Shown: piece by piece, positions 1-6,900 of the stretch | Layout: each line of letters begins with the position of its first letter | How positions within the stretch are numbered: the stretch's first letter is position 1 | Source: an uncultured Actinoplanes sp. | GTDB lineage: Bacteria; Actinomycetota; Actinomycetes; Mycobacteriales; Micromonosporaceae | DNA: 9,717 bases | Direction: 5' to 3' | NCBI GenBank assembly: GCA_934667465.1 | Contig: CAKUMG010000140.1 | Location: 1-9,717, forward strand | Made by a program: the position numbers and the translations under genes | Notes under the pieces: model-generated | Told to the model about the DNA's origin: nothing | The model's input: only the letters and a program-made list of their open reading frames with translations | The model's database searches: none

Positions 1-1070
1 CCGATGATCTCTATGACATATGCAAAGGCCCGGCTCTTTTTATCTGCCCAGACCGCGAGCAGCGTCCCGCCGAGCAGCGGGAGGAGGTGCTGGCCGAACG
101 CGAGGCCGAGCATCCGCCGCCGCCGGCTGCCCCGCAGCTTGAGCAGCGCGGCGTCGGCGCGGCGGTCCCGGCCGGTCCAGCGCCCGGCCAGGCCCATCGC
201 GAACCAGCTGAGCAGCAGCACCTGCGCCAGTGCGATCAGGGTCCCGTCGCGGACCAGCCGCCGGTCGGCGGCGATCGTCTCCAGCAGCGGGCCGGCGGTG
301 TGGACCAGCCGCATCTCGTTGCGGGTGGAGGCGTCCCGCTCGGCGCGGCGCAGCAGCGCGGACAGGCCGTCGTCGCCGTCGCCGCGCAGCACGGCGGCCG
401 GCAGCTCGATGTCGTACGCCGCCATCGGGTCCCGGAACCGGCCGCCGGCGAACGTGTCCACCACGGTGTAGAGCGGGTCCAGCTGCGTCTCGTCGCCGAA
501 CGGCAGGGTGCTCCAGTACGCACCGGTCGGATCCGCCTGCCGGTAGACGCCCACCACCCGCATGGGTTCCGGGTCGGCGTACTCGGCCGGGGCGACCTGC
601 AGCGTCGTGCCGGCGGCAGCGCTCAGCTCCTGGGCCACGGCCTCGCTCACCACGATCTCGCCGGCGCGGGCCGGGCAGTCACCGGTCAGCTGGACGTGCT
701 CGCAGAGCCCCTCCCGGTAGGCGAGCGTCGTCGGCATCCCGCCCGTGCCGTCGTCGCGCAGCACCTGCGGGTCGGTGCTCAGGCTCAGCACCGGGTCCAC
801 GCCCGGCACCGGCAGCACGCCGGCGACGTCGGCGGCGAACGCGTCCAGGGCCTGCTGCGGGTCCCCGCCGACGGCGGTCCGCTGCCGCACCGAGACCCCG
901 CGCTGCTCGACCGGGGCGTGCTCGACATCGGACACGGCGGCGCGCTCGGCGGCGGCGACCGCGTACCAGGGACCGGCGACCGCGACGGCCGCCGCGAGCG
1001 CCGTCAGGATCAGGACGGTGACGGCCTGCGCGGCGCGGGCGCGCACCGCCCCGAACACCAAAGCCAGCAT
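1..1070 (-). CDS. FtsX-like ABC transporter permease, 3' end missing
   Basis: This is the N-terminal part (about 356 residues) of a membrane permease of the FtsX/MacB type, which works with an ATPase to move substrates or transmit force across the membrane. The N-terminus has a hydrophobic segment (about residues 12-30, ending in GPWYAVAAAE). A long extracytoplasmic domain follows, containing the IVVSEAVAQEL stretch typical of MacB-like periplasmic domains. A second membrane segment (about residues 288-306, LIALAQVLLLSWFAMGLAG) leads into a cytosolic RRADAALLKLRGSRRR loop, a hallmark of FtsX domains. The ATG at 1070 is chosen because GGGA lies 7 nt upstream; a GTG six bases earlier (1076) is possible but too close to that site. 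It lies 46 bp downstream of corA on the same strand. The final ~15 codons at the window edge have AT-rich codons and a sequence unlike the rest. The partner ATPase and the substrate are not visible. Confidence 0.82.
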   Translation of the reverse strand, partial: MLALVFGAVRARAAQAVTVLILTALAAAVAVAGPWYAVAAAERAAVSDVEHAPVEQRGVSVRQRTAVGGDPQQALDAFAADVAGVLPVPGVDPVLSLSTDPQVLRDDGTGGMPTTLAYREGLCEHVQLTGDCPARAGEIVVSEAVAQELSAAAGTTLQVAPAEYADPEPMRVVGVYRQADPTGAYWSTLPFGDETQLDPLYTVVDTFAGGRFRDPMAAYDIELPAAVLRGDGDDGLSALLRRAERDASTRNEMRLVHTAGPLLETIAADRRLVRDGTLIALAQVLLLSWFAMGLAGRWTGRDRRADAALLKLRGSRRRRMLGLAFGQHLLPLLGGTLLAVWADKKSRAFAYVIEII

Positions 1071-1116
1071 GCGCACATCCCGTCCCGAGGAAGATCCACC
1101 GGGAGGGTACGCGAGA

Positions 1117-2121
1117 TCACAACCAACCGCGCCGCTTCAGGTACCAATACAGCAACACTCCCGAAACAACAATGAGGACCATGCTGGCGACGAACCCGCC
1201 GCGCGTCTCGTAGCCCCAGTACGGCAGGTTCTGCCCGAAGAATCCGGTCAGCGCGGTGGGCACGGCGATGATCGCGGCCCACGCGGCGAGCTTGCGCGTG
1301 GTGTCGTTGAGGGCGTTGCTCTGCTCGTTGAGGTCGGCGTCGAGCGCGCCGCTGATCCGCTCCCGGGCGAGCTCGACGGTCTCCGTGGCCCGCCGCGCGT
1401 GGTCGTCGACGTCCCGGAAGTACGGCCGCAGCCCGTCCACCACGAGGTCGAGGTCCTCGCGCAGCAGCCGGTCGATCACGTCCGGCATCGGCCCCACCGC
1501 CCGGCGCAGCTGGACGGTGGCCTTGCGCAGCCCGAACCCGTACATCCGGACCTGGCGCGGCGCCCCGCCCTCCTCGAGCATCGCGTCCTCGGTCTTGTCC
1601 ATCGCCTCGTCGAGCGCCCGCGCGGCGGCGAACTGCCCGTCCACCACGACGTCGAGCAGGCCGTAGACGAGGAACGCGACGCCGTGCTTCGCCAGCTCGG
1701 GGTCCGCGTCCCAGCGCCGGGTGATCGGCGTGATGTCACAGTCGGACTTCCGTACGGTGATCAGCGCACGCTCGGTCACGAACGCGCTGATCTCCACCTT
1801 GTCCACGGTGGGGGTCGCGCCGCCGGTGTCCACCCGGACGTCGTACACGTTCAGGAACAGGTGGCCGCGGTACCGGTCGAGCTTGGGCCGCTGGTGGTCG
1901 TGGACGGCGTCCTCGGCCGCGAGCGGGTGCAGCTGGAACTGCGGCACGATCGCCTGCAGGTCCGCCTCGTCGGGGTCCAGCAGGTCGAGCCAGAGCACCG
2001 CGTGCCGGTGCTTCACCAGCATGCCCGGGATCTCGGCGGTGTCGAAGTTCTCCGCGACGACCTTGCCGTCCTCGTAGAGCCGGGTCATGGTGGGGCAGGT
2101 CAGGCGCCAGGGCTGGGTCAC
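1117..2121 (-). CDS. corA: CorA-family divalent cation channel with GQN motif
   Basis: A 334-residue CorA-family protein. These form pentameric inner-membrane channels for Mg2+ and related divalent ions. The cytosolic domain contains the family block EDAVHDHQRPKLDRY (about 70-84) and long helices (about 165-275). Two C-terminal membrane segments follow (about 278-297 and 310-328), with a basic tail (KRRGWL). At the mouth of the first membrane segment the usual YGMN reads FGQN (295-298), followed by LPYWGYET instead of the MPEL-type loop; I recall this variant from actinobacterial CorA-like proteins, but ion selectivity cannot be inferred from it. The start is a GTG at 2121 overlapping an AGGAG sequence, which is too close for a normal site. 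An internal ATG at 2088 (MTRLYEDG) is a real alternative. The gene is divergent from the dioxygenase gene with 61 bp between them, and the permease follows it. Confidence 0.92.
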   Translation of the reverse strand: MTQPWRLTCPTMTRLYEDGKVVAENFDTAEIPGMLVKHRHAVLWLDLLDPDEADLQAIVPQFQLHPLAAEDAVHDHQRPKLDRYRGHLFLNVYDVRVDTGGATPTVDKVEISAFVTERALITVRKSDCDITPITRRWDADPELAKHGVAFLVYGLLDVVVDGQFAAARALDEAMDKTEDAMLEEGGAPRQVRMYGFGLRKATVQLRRAVGPMPDVIDRLLREDLDLVVDGLRPYFRDVDDHARRATETVELARERISGALDADLNEQSNALNDTTRKLAAWAAIIAVPTALTGFFGQNLPYWGYETRGGFVASMVLIVVSGVLLYWYLKRRGWL

Positions 2122-2133
2122 TCCTGCCAGTGT

Positions 2134-2161
2134 GCCGTACGCAACTTACTTGATGCTTCAA
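2134..2161 (-). promoter_or_regulatory. possible corA promoter
   Basis: On the minus strand TTGAAG (2161-2156) and TACGGC (2139-2134) are separated by 16 bp, a reasonable -35/-10 pair. Initiation about 7 nt later would leave a leader of only about 5 nt before the GTG at 2121. It lies within the same 45 bp as the divergent promoter of the dioxygenase gene. The -10 match is poor at its last base, so this is tentative. Confidence 0.3.
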
Positions 2162-2182
2162 CTCATCGGGTACGCTCGGGCG
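2150..2182 (+). promoter_or_regulatory. leaderless promoter of the dioxygenase gene
   Basis: TACGCT (2171-2176) fits the actinobacterial TANNNT -10 pattern and ends exactly 6 nt before the ATG at 2183, so transcription would begin at or next to the start codon. There is no Shine-Dalgarno sequence before that ATG, which supports a leaderless mRNA. A possible -35, TTGATG (2150-2155), has a short 15-bp spacer. The same TACGNT-6 nt-ATG layout occurs before two other genes in this window. Confidence 0.6.
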
Positions 2183-3046
2183 ATGAGCCTGCCCGCCGGC
2201 GCGTACGACGCCTTCCGTCCCGACGCCCTCCCCCGCGCCCGCACCCACCGCGCCTGGACCCCGGCCGACGGCCCGCTGCCCGCGCTCTACCTGAGCCACG
2301 GCGCCCCGCCCCTGTTCGACGACGGCCCGTGGATCCGCAAGCTCTTCGACTGGGCGCAGTCGCTGCCCAAGCCCAAAAGCATCCTGATCGTCTCCGCGCA
2401 CTGGGAGACCGCCCCGCTGATGCTCTCGGCGAGCGGCGCCGGCACCCCGCTGGTCTACGACTTCGGCGGCTTCCACAGGCGTTACTACGAGATGACGTAC
2501 GCGACTCCGGACGCCACCGGTCTCGCCCGCCGCATCGCCGCGGCCATGCCCGACACCGAGCCCGTCCACCAGCACCCGCGCCGCGGCCTCGACCACGGCG
2601 CCTGGGTCCCGCTGATGGCGATGTACCCCCTCGCCGACGTCCCGGTCCTGCAGATGAGCATGCCCACCCACGACCCCGCCCGCCTGCTGTCCCTCGGCGC
2701 CCGCCTGGCCGCCCTGCGCGAGGAGGGCGTCCTGATCATCGGCTCCGGCTTCATGGTCCACGGCCTACCGTTCCTCACCCCCGGCATGGTCCACCGCAAT
2801 GAGATCCCCACCTGGTCCTCGGAGTTCGACTCCTGGGCCGACGGCGCCCTCTCCCGCGGCGACGTCGACGAGCTGGCCGCCTACCAGGACCGCGCGCCGG
2901 GCATGCCCTACGCCCACCCGACCCCGGACCACTTCACCCCGCTCTTCGTCACCCTCGGCGCCGGCGGCGACCCGGCCCGCCCGGTCCGGACCGCGATCGA
3001 CGGCTACATGCTGGGCTTCTCGAAGCGCTCCTTCCAGACCACCTGA
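2183..3046 (+). CDS. DODA-type extradiol ring-cleavage dioxygenase (LigB superfamily)
   Basis: A 287-residue cytosolic enzyme of the class III extradiol dioxygenase family that includes plant and E. coli (YgiD) 4,5-DOPA dioxygenase. These use a non-haem metal, Fe(II) or Zn(II), to open catechol-type rings. Family motifs appear in order: LSHGAPPL (H39), VSAHWET (H73), RGLDHGAWVPL (H138), IIGSGFMVHGL (H193) and PDHFTPLF (H250). The conserved histidines provide the metal ligands and catalytic base, and all are present, so the enzyme should be active. Length is normal for the family, with an N-terminal extension of roughly 30 residues before the first strand. The ATG at 2183 is chosen because a TACGCT -10 element lies 6 nt upstream. 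The physiological catechol cannot be told from sequence, and no aromatic-degradation cluster surrounds it. Confidence 0.92.
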   Translation: MSLPAGAYDAFRPDALPRARTHRAWTPADGPLPALYLSHGAPPLFDDGPWIRKLFDWAQSLPKPKSILIVSAHWETAPLMLSASGAGTPLVYDFGGFHRRYYEMTYATPDATGLARRIAAAMPDTEPVHQHPRRGLDHGAWVPLMAMYPLADVPVLQMSMPTHDPARLLSLGARLAALREEGVLIIGSGFMVHGLPFLTPGMVHRNEIPTWSSEFDSWADGALSRGDVDELAAYQDRAPGMPYAHPTPDHFTPLFVTLGAGGDPARPVRTAIDGYMLGFSKRSFQTT

Positions 3047-3136
3047 CGCGCAACACTGGGTGCGGAGGTTTCGCCTGGTGGAAGAAAGTTCGGAGGGCCG
3101 TTGCACAGCCGGAGCACGCGGCGCGTCCTAGGAGAT

Positions 3137-3655
3137 GTGACCTTCGAGCAATTCGCGATGGCCCGGCTTCCGAGCCTGTTGCGGTACGCGGTCGTCCTCA
3201 CCGGGGACCGTGAGCTGGGACAGGACTGTGTGCAGGAAGTCCTGGCCCGCGCGCAGGTCAAATGGAAGCGGATCAGCGAGGCGGACAACCCCGAGGCCTA
3301 CGTACGGCGGATGGTGCTCAACGAGTACCTGTCGTGGCGGCGCAGCTGGGCGGCCCGCAACGTGCACGCGGTCGGGGAGCGGCTCACCGACCTCCATGAC
3401 CTGAACGGCGGCATCCGGGACCACGCCGACGGGGTCGTGGAGGCCGACGAGCTGTGGAACCGGCTGGCGACGCTCGGCCGCAAGCAGCGGGCCGTGCTGG
3501 TTCTGCGGTACTACGAGCAGCTGGAGGACCGGCAGATCGCCGACCTTCTCGGGTGCTCGCCGGCCACCGTGCGCAGCCACGCCTCGAGGGCGCTGAAGAC
3601 CCTCCGGCTCTCGTCGGAGCACCAGCCCAGGATCCATGCCGAGGAGAAGTCGTGA
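3137..3655 (+). CDS. SigE-family ECF RNA polymerase sigma factor
   Basis: A 172-residue extracytoplasmic-function sigma factor, which directs RNA polymerase to a small set of promoters in response to a signal. Region 2 spans about residues 10-75 (LLRYAVVLTGDRELGQD, then DCVQEVLARA, then PEAYVRRMVLNEYLSWRR). Region 4 spans about 104-157 (LGRKQRAVLVLRYYEQLEDRQIADLLG, then the SPATVRSHASRALKTLR recognition helix). The opening VTFEQFAMARLPSLLRYA is typical of actinobacterial SigE-family proteins, so the GTG at 3137 is preferred. AGGAG lies only 2 nt upstream of it; a TTG at 3101 with GGAGGG 3 nt upstream would add 12 residues. The stop overlaps the next gene's start (GTGA at 3652-3655), so the membrane protein downstream is translated in coupling and is the obvious candidate regulator. 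I found no convincing promoter in 3047-3136. Confidence 0.93.
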   Translation: MTFEQFAMARLPSLLRYAVVLTGDRELGQDCVQEVLARAQVKWKRISEADNPEAYVRRMVLNEYLSWRRSWAARNVHAVGERLTDLHDLNGGIRDHADGVVEADELWNRLATLGRKQRAVLVLRYYEQLEDRQIADLLGCSPATVRSHASRALKTLRLSSEHQPRIHAEEKS

Positions 3656-4488
3656 CCGACCACGGAGATCAGCTTCGTGAGGCCTTCGGGACCCACGAGA
3701 ACGACACCCCGGACCCGGCGGCCGTCTACGCCCGCGTCCAGCAGCTGTCGCAGACCTACAAGCGCCGCCGCCGCGGCGCGCAGCTGGCCGGCGGTGCCGT
3801 CCTGGGCGCCGGCCTGATCGTCGGCGCCTTCCAGGTCCCGGCGCTGATCTCCAGCCCGTCCGCGAACGACGTGACCATGGTCGCGCCGGCCGCTCCGGCG
3901 AGCCCCTCGCCGCCGCAGTCCGCGCCCGCGGGTGACCCGGTCACGGAGGCCAGGAAGGCGGTCGCGGACTCGCGGGCCACCGACGCGTACTTCGGCGCCG
4001 GGTACGGCTACGACGACGCCGTCGAGCTCGCCAAGATCTGGAAGATGGACGAGAAGAACCCGGACGCGGTCAAGGCCGAGGCCGGGCAGCGCCTGCTGGA
4101 CGGCACGAAGCTGCCGATCGAGCCGAGCCCCGAGGGTGCCGAGGCGGCCCGCGACAACGCCCGGTACACCGCGTTCTTCAACGCCGGCTACGACTACGAC
4201 GACGCCGTCGAGCTGGCCGAGCTCTGGAAGCTCGCGGACGCGTCGGCCGCCAAGGTCGAGGGCGGGCAGCGCCTGCTCGACGGCGAGCAGCTGCCGATCA
4301 CCGCCGAGCCGGTGCAGCAGCAGACCGCGACCGAGTCCGACCGGGTCACCGCGTTCTTCGGCGGCGGCTACGACTACGACGCCGCGGCCGAGCTGGCGAA
4401 GCTGTGGAAGCTCGCCACCCCGTACGACGCCAAGGTCGAGGGCGGGAAGCGGCTCCTCGCCGGGGAAACGCTGCCGATCGCGCCGTGA
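3652..4488 (+). CDS. single-pass membrane protein with three tandem repeats; candidate anti-sigma or sensor
   Basis: A 278-residue protein of no family I can name. A short N-terminal part (1-36) ends in KRRRR (37-41), then one membrane segment (about 44-66), so the N-terminus should be cytosolic and the rest outside. A linker rich in Pro, Ala and Ser (about 67-110) leads to three repeats at about 112-158, 174-218 and 234-278. The repeat pattern is A-[YF]-F-x-x-G-Y-x-Y-D-x-A-x-E-L-A-x-[IL]-W-K, then a variable turn, then K-x-x-x-G-x-R-L-L-x-G-x-x-L-P-I. Repeats 2 and 3 agree at about 31 of 43 positions. The GTG start is supported by AGGAG 5 nt upstream and overlaps the sigma factor stop. The N-terminal layout resembles small membrane proteins next to SigE-family sigma factors, so an anti-sigma or signal-sensing role is likely but inferred; no zinc-binding anti-sigma motif is present. 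It overlaps the amidoligase gene by 4 nt. Confidence 0.85.
   Translation: MTDHGDQLREAFGTHENDTPDPAAVYARVQQLSQTYKRRRRGAQLAGGAVLGAGLIVGAFQVPALISSPSANDVTMVAPAAPASPSPPQSAPAGDPVTEARKAVADSRATDAYFGAGYGYDDAVELAKIWKMDEKNPDAVKAEAGQRLLDGTKLPIEPSPEGAEAARDNARYTAFFNAGYDYDDAVELAELWKLADASAAKVEGGQRLLDGEQLPITAEPVQQQTATESDRVTAFFGGGYDYDAAAELAKLWKLATPYDAKVEGGKRLLAGETLPIAP
3985..4485 (+). repeat. three tandem protein-coding repeats
   Basis: Three in-frame copies of a ~45-residue module lie at about 3985-4125, 4171-4305 and 4351-4485, separated by variable linkers. The invariant Trp recurs after 62 and then 60 residues. Copy 1 is the most divergent and has two extra residues in the central turn. Differences between copies suggest old duplications rather than recent slippage. 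Confidence 0.85.
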
Positions 4489-5549
4489 CCACCACGCTGC
4501 GCCGGCGCATCGGGTTCGAGCTCGAGCTGATGGCTCCGCCGGGCCTCAGCCGCCGGACCCTCGCGGAGGACCTGGCCGCCCGGCACGGCGGCCGGGTCCA
4601 CCCGGTGTGGCACCACGACAGCGAGCCGTCACTGGTCCCCGGCCTCGGCAGATTTCTGCATCTGACCCAGGGCTTCGCCGTACGCGGCGCGGGCGGCACG
4701 CCCCTCGCCACGCTCGTCGACGACGTCACCCTCACCGCCGGCCTGGACCCCCGCGCCACCGCGCCGCCGGGCTGGTACCGCGTCCTGAGCGACGACACCC
4801 GCCTGCTCGCGCTCCTCGCCGCGCACAGCGACCCGGCCGGCCCGCTGGAGACCGTGCTCGACCCGGCCGCCGCGCTGTGGGGCACCACCGTCGAGAGGCT
4901 GGGCCCCGCCTGCCGCCTCGACGCCCCGGGCGGCGCCACCATCGCCCTGGCCGCCCCGCAGGGCGGCGAGCGCGAACGCCCCTGCGAGATCGTCACCCCG
5001 CCCCTGGCCGCCGGGCACGCGCAGGCGCTCGAGGGCCTCCTGGCCCCGGCCCGCGACCTGGGCTTCACCGTCCCGCACGAGGCCGCGGTGCACCTGCACG
5101 TCGACGGCGCACCCTTCCGGCACGCGCCCGCCCTCGCCAACGTGGTGCGACTCTTCGCCCACTGGCGGGCGCCGTTGCGCGCGCTGCTGGCCACCACCTC
5201 GGCCTGCACGCGCCTCGCCCCGCTCCCGGCCCCGCTGGTTCACGTCACCGACGGCTCTCCCACGTTCGACGACCTGCGCCGGGCGGCCGACAAGGGTGGC
5301 CTGACGAAGTTCTTCGACGTCAACCTGACCCAGCTGTTCCGCGAGCGCCCGATCCGCGACACCGTCGAGATCCGGATCCTGCCCGGCGCGATCCGCACCG
5401 AGGACATCATCAACCGCGCGGCCCTGGTCGAGCTGCTGCTGGACCGCTGCGAGGACCCGGCACCCCTCCCCCGCCCGCCGGCCGACCCGGCCGCGGCCGC
5501 CGACGCCCTCCTCGAGCTGGCCGCAGCCGCCCTCGCCGCCCGCCAGTAG
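4485..5549 (+). CDS. amidoligase-family enzyme (GCS-like fold)
   Basis: A 354-residue protein that I recognise as a member of the Amidoligase_2 family, ATP-dependent carboxylate-amine ligases related to glutamate-cysteine ligase and glutamine synthetase. Visible motifs are GFELELMAPPG (E12, E14, the expected Mg-ATP-binding acidic pair), HDSEPSLVPG (44-53), LVDDVTL (77-83), GWYRVLSDDTRLL (96-108), GERERPCEIVTPPL (161-174), VHLHVDG (202-208) and FFDVNLTQLF followed by VEIRILPG (E295, R297). All the acidic and basic positions expected for catalysis look intact. There is no signal peptide, so it is cytosolic. It starts at a GTG inside the upstream gene's stop (GTGA at 4485-4488) with no good ribosome site of its own, so translation should depend on the repeat protein. 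The family is predicted to make peptide-like metabolites or modify proteins; the substrate here is unknown. Its link to a sigma factor operon is the unusual point. Confidence 0.87.
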   Translation: MTTTLRRRIGFELELMAPPGLSRRTLAEDLAARHGGRVHPVWHHDSEPSLVPGLGRFLHLTQGFAVRGAGGTPLATLVDDVTLTAGLDPRATAPPGWYRVLSDDTRLLALLAAHSDPAGPLETVLDPAAALWGTTVERLGPACRLDAPGGATIALAAPQGGERERPCEIVTPPLAAGHAQALEGLLAPARDLGFTVPHEAAVHLHVDGAPFRHAPALANVVRLFAHWRAPLRALLATTSACTRLAPLPAPLVHVTDGSPTFDDLRRAADKGGLTKFFDVNLTQLFRERPIRDTVEIRILPGAIRTEDIINRAALVELLLDRCEDPAPLPRPPADPAAAADALLELAAAALAARQ

Positions 5550-5553
5550 CGCC

Positions 5554-5602
5554 GCGGCCGACTGCGGGCCGCAGCGCACGGCCCGGCAGAGCGAGAGGGC
5601 CG
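5554..5602. terminator. paired hairpins between convergent genes
   Basis: The 58-bp gap between the convergent amidoligase and SMP-30 genes holds two inverted repeats. One is GCGGCC/GGCCGC (5554-5559 and 5567-5572), overlapping an alternative CTGCGG/CCGCAG (5562-5567 and 5569-5574). The other is CGGCCC/GGGCCG (5579-5584 and 5597-5602). Neither has a T-tract, as is common for terminators in high-GC actinobacteria. Position suggests bidirectional termination. Confidence 0.4.
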
Positions 5603-5607
5603 ATTGC

Positions 5608-6477
5608 TCAGACGTCGAGCGAAACCGGCAGCGCGGGCACGCCGGTGGCGCCGGCGCCGGTGATCAGGACCGCACCGTCGGCCGGGCCCGGGTCGTCGAG
5701 GCCCTCGCGGGCGCTGGTGACGATCAGCGTGCTCCCGACGAGGCAGACGCTGGTCGGCTGGCGCGCGGGCACCGGCACCTCCCGGTCCAGCACGCCCTCG
5801 GGCGAGTAGCGGCGGACGGCGGCGCCGCCGTACAGGGCCGCCCACACGTACCCGGCGCTGTCGACCGTCAGCCCGTCCGGGGTGCCGTCCTCCTCCGCGA
5901 TCCGCGCGAACGGCCTGCGCCCGCTCAGCTCCCCCGTCGCCGGGTCGACGTCGAACCGGTCGATGTGGCCGAGCGGCGTGTCCGAGAGGTACATCGTGCG
6001 CCCGTCCGGGCTGAACGCGGGCCCGTTGGCGATCGTCAGCCCCCGCAGCACGGTGTGCACGCTGCCGTCCGGATCGAGCCGGTAGAGCGCGCCCTGACCC
6101 GGCGACTGGTCGATCGCCATGCTGCCCGCCCAGAACCGCCCGGCCCGGTCGGCGACCGCGTCGTTCATCCGCCACTCGCGCGCGGTGACCGGCTCGGGCG
6201 CCGCGATCTCCCGTACGCCATCGGCAGTCAAAGCCCAGAAACCTGTGCCCGCGGCAGCCAGCCAGCTCCCCGCCCGCCCCGCGATCGGCGCGACCGCGGC
6301 GAGTGGCACGTCCAGCCGGGCCAGCTCCGTCAGCTCGGTGCCCGGCCGCAGCCCATCGGCGGCCGCCGTCAGCAACCGGCCGGCCGGGATGTCGACCAGC
6401 ACCAGCCGGTCGCCGGCCCAGCGCGAGCCCTCGCCCAGCTCGTACCGGTCGGTGCTCAGAATCTCGACGTCACCCAT
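5608..6477 (-). CDS. SMP-30/gluconolactonase/LRE-like lactonase
   Basis: A 289-residue six-bladed beta-propeller enzyme of the SMP-30/gluconolactonase family, which hydrolyses sugar or related lactones using one divalent metal. Expected metal and substrate positions are visible: E16 in LGEGSRW, R103 and N105 in EWRMNDAVAD, N151 in IANGPAFSPDG, and D201 in DGTPDGLTVD. The blocks FSPDGRTMYLSDT and DSAGYVWAALYGG are typical blade repeats. Length is normal and no signal peptide is present, so it should be cytosolic. The ATG at 6477 is preceded only by a distant GGGGGA about 10 nt upstream. It starts 36 nt after the tautomerase stop on the same strand, so the two are probably co-transcribed. The exact lactone is not predictable. 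Confidence 0.92.
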   Translation of the reverse strand: MGDVEILSTDRYELGEGSRWAGDRLVLVDIPAGRLLTAAADGLRPGTELTELARLDVPLAAVAPIAGRAGSWLAAAGTGFWALTADGVREIAAPEPVTAREWRMNDAVADRAGRFWAGSMAIDQSPGQGALYRLDPDGSVHTVLRGLTIANGPAFSPDGRTMYLSDTPLGHIDRFDVDPATGELSGRRPFARIAEEDGTPDGLTVDSAGYVWAALYGGAAVRRYSPEGVLDREVPVPARQPTSVCLVGSTLIVTSAREGLDDPGPADGAVLITGAGATGVPALPVSLDV

Positions 6478-6513
6478 ACCGCCGTGGTCCCCCGCCGCCC
6501 GCGCCCCGAAACG

Positions 6514-6900
6514 CTACGACGTGACGACGACGCCGCCGATCCCGGTGCGCCCGGCCACGGTGGCGACGAGCTCGACCGTGACCCCGGCGCGGACGCGCTC
6601 GCCGAACACGTCCACGACCGCGTCCGTGACGCCGGACACGAGCCGGGCGACGATCTCGCCGGCGTCCGGGCGGCCGAACGCGGCCTCCTTGATGCCGAAG
6701 GTGATGCTGGGCGCGGGCGACTGGGCCGCCGCGCCGCCGATGCCCCAGCGGTGGGGCGGCAGGCCGATCAGCCGGATGTCCACGAGGCCGCGGGCCCACT
6801 CCCCGTACACGGCGACGACCGCGTCGGTGAGCCGCTCGATCAGGGCGGGCTCACGGCCGGCCAGGTCGCGTTCCAGCACGTGCACGGTCAGGTGAGGCAT
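6514..6900 (-). CDS. fused-dimer tautomerase-family protein
   Basis: A 128-residue protein of the tautomerase superfamily (4-oxalocrotonate tautomerase and cis-CaaD relatives), which use an N-terminal proline as base for keto-enol tautomerisation or related reactions. It starts MPHLTVHVLE, so Pro becomes residue 1 after Met removal. Two beta-alpha-beta halves are visible: residues 2-56, ending HRWGIGG, and about 64-123, with PSITFGIKEAAF at its start and RTGIGG at its end. Both halves share a TDAVV helix. The second half keeps a proline (P64) at the equivalent start, but it is internal and cannot act as the N-terminal base. The ATG at 6900 is chosen because it gives the required Met-Pro start and has a -10 element 6 nt upstream; an in-frame ATG at 6930 would bury the proline. 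The SMP-30 gene follows, so a shared catabolic role is plausible. Confidence 0.85.
   Translation of the reverse strand: MPHLTVHVLERDLAGREPALIERLTDAVVAVYGEWARGLVDIRLIGLPPHRWGIGGAAAQSPAPSITFGIKEAAFGRPDAGEIVARLVSGVTDAVVDVFGERVRAGVTVELVATVAGRTGIGGVVVTS

Noticed and set aside
32..52. Sequence GGCTCTTTTTATCTGCCCAG as a possible insertion sequence end
   Set aside because: It loosely recalls some terminal repeats, but no partner repeat, target duplication or transposase is visible and the orientation would place the element over the permease.
745..2802. Very long plus-strand open frame across the permease, corA and dioxygenase region
   Set aside because: It is rich in Arg, Pro and Ala, has no family motifs, and runs opposite to corA and out of frame with the dioxygenase. 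Long false frames are expected at this GC.
3101..3136. TTG start for the sigma factor, adding 12 residues
   Set aside because: The extra residues do not resemble SigE-family N-termini, whereas the protein from the GTG at 3137 begins as the family does. It remains possible because GGAGGG precedes the TTG.
3985..4485. EF-hand calcium sites in the repeat protein (Y-x-Y-D-D motif)
   Set aside because: The spacing of acidic residues does not fit the DxDxDG loop, and no conserved Gly or terminal Glu is at the right position.
3932..5809. 625-codon plus-strand open frame over the repeat protein and amidoligase
   Set aside because: Low-complexity Arg/Pro/Thr-rich translation, in a different frame from two genes with clear motifs.
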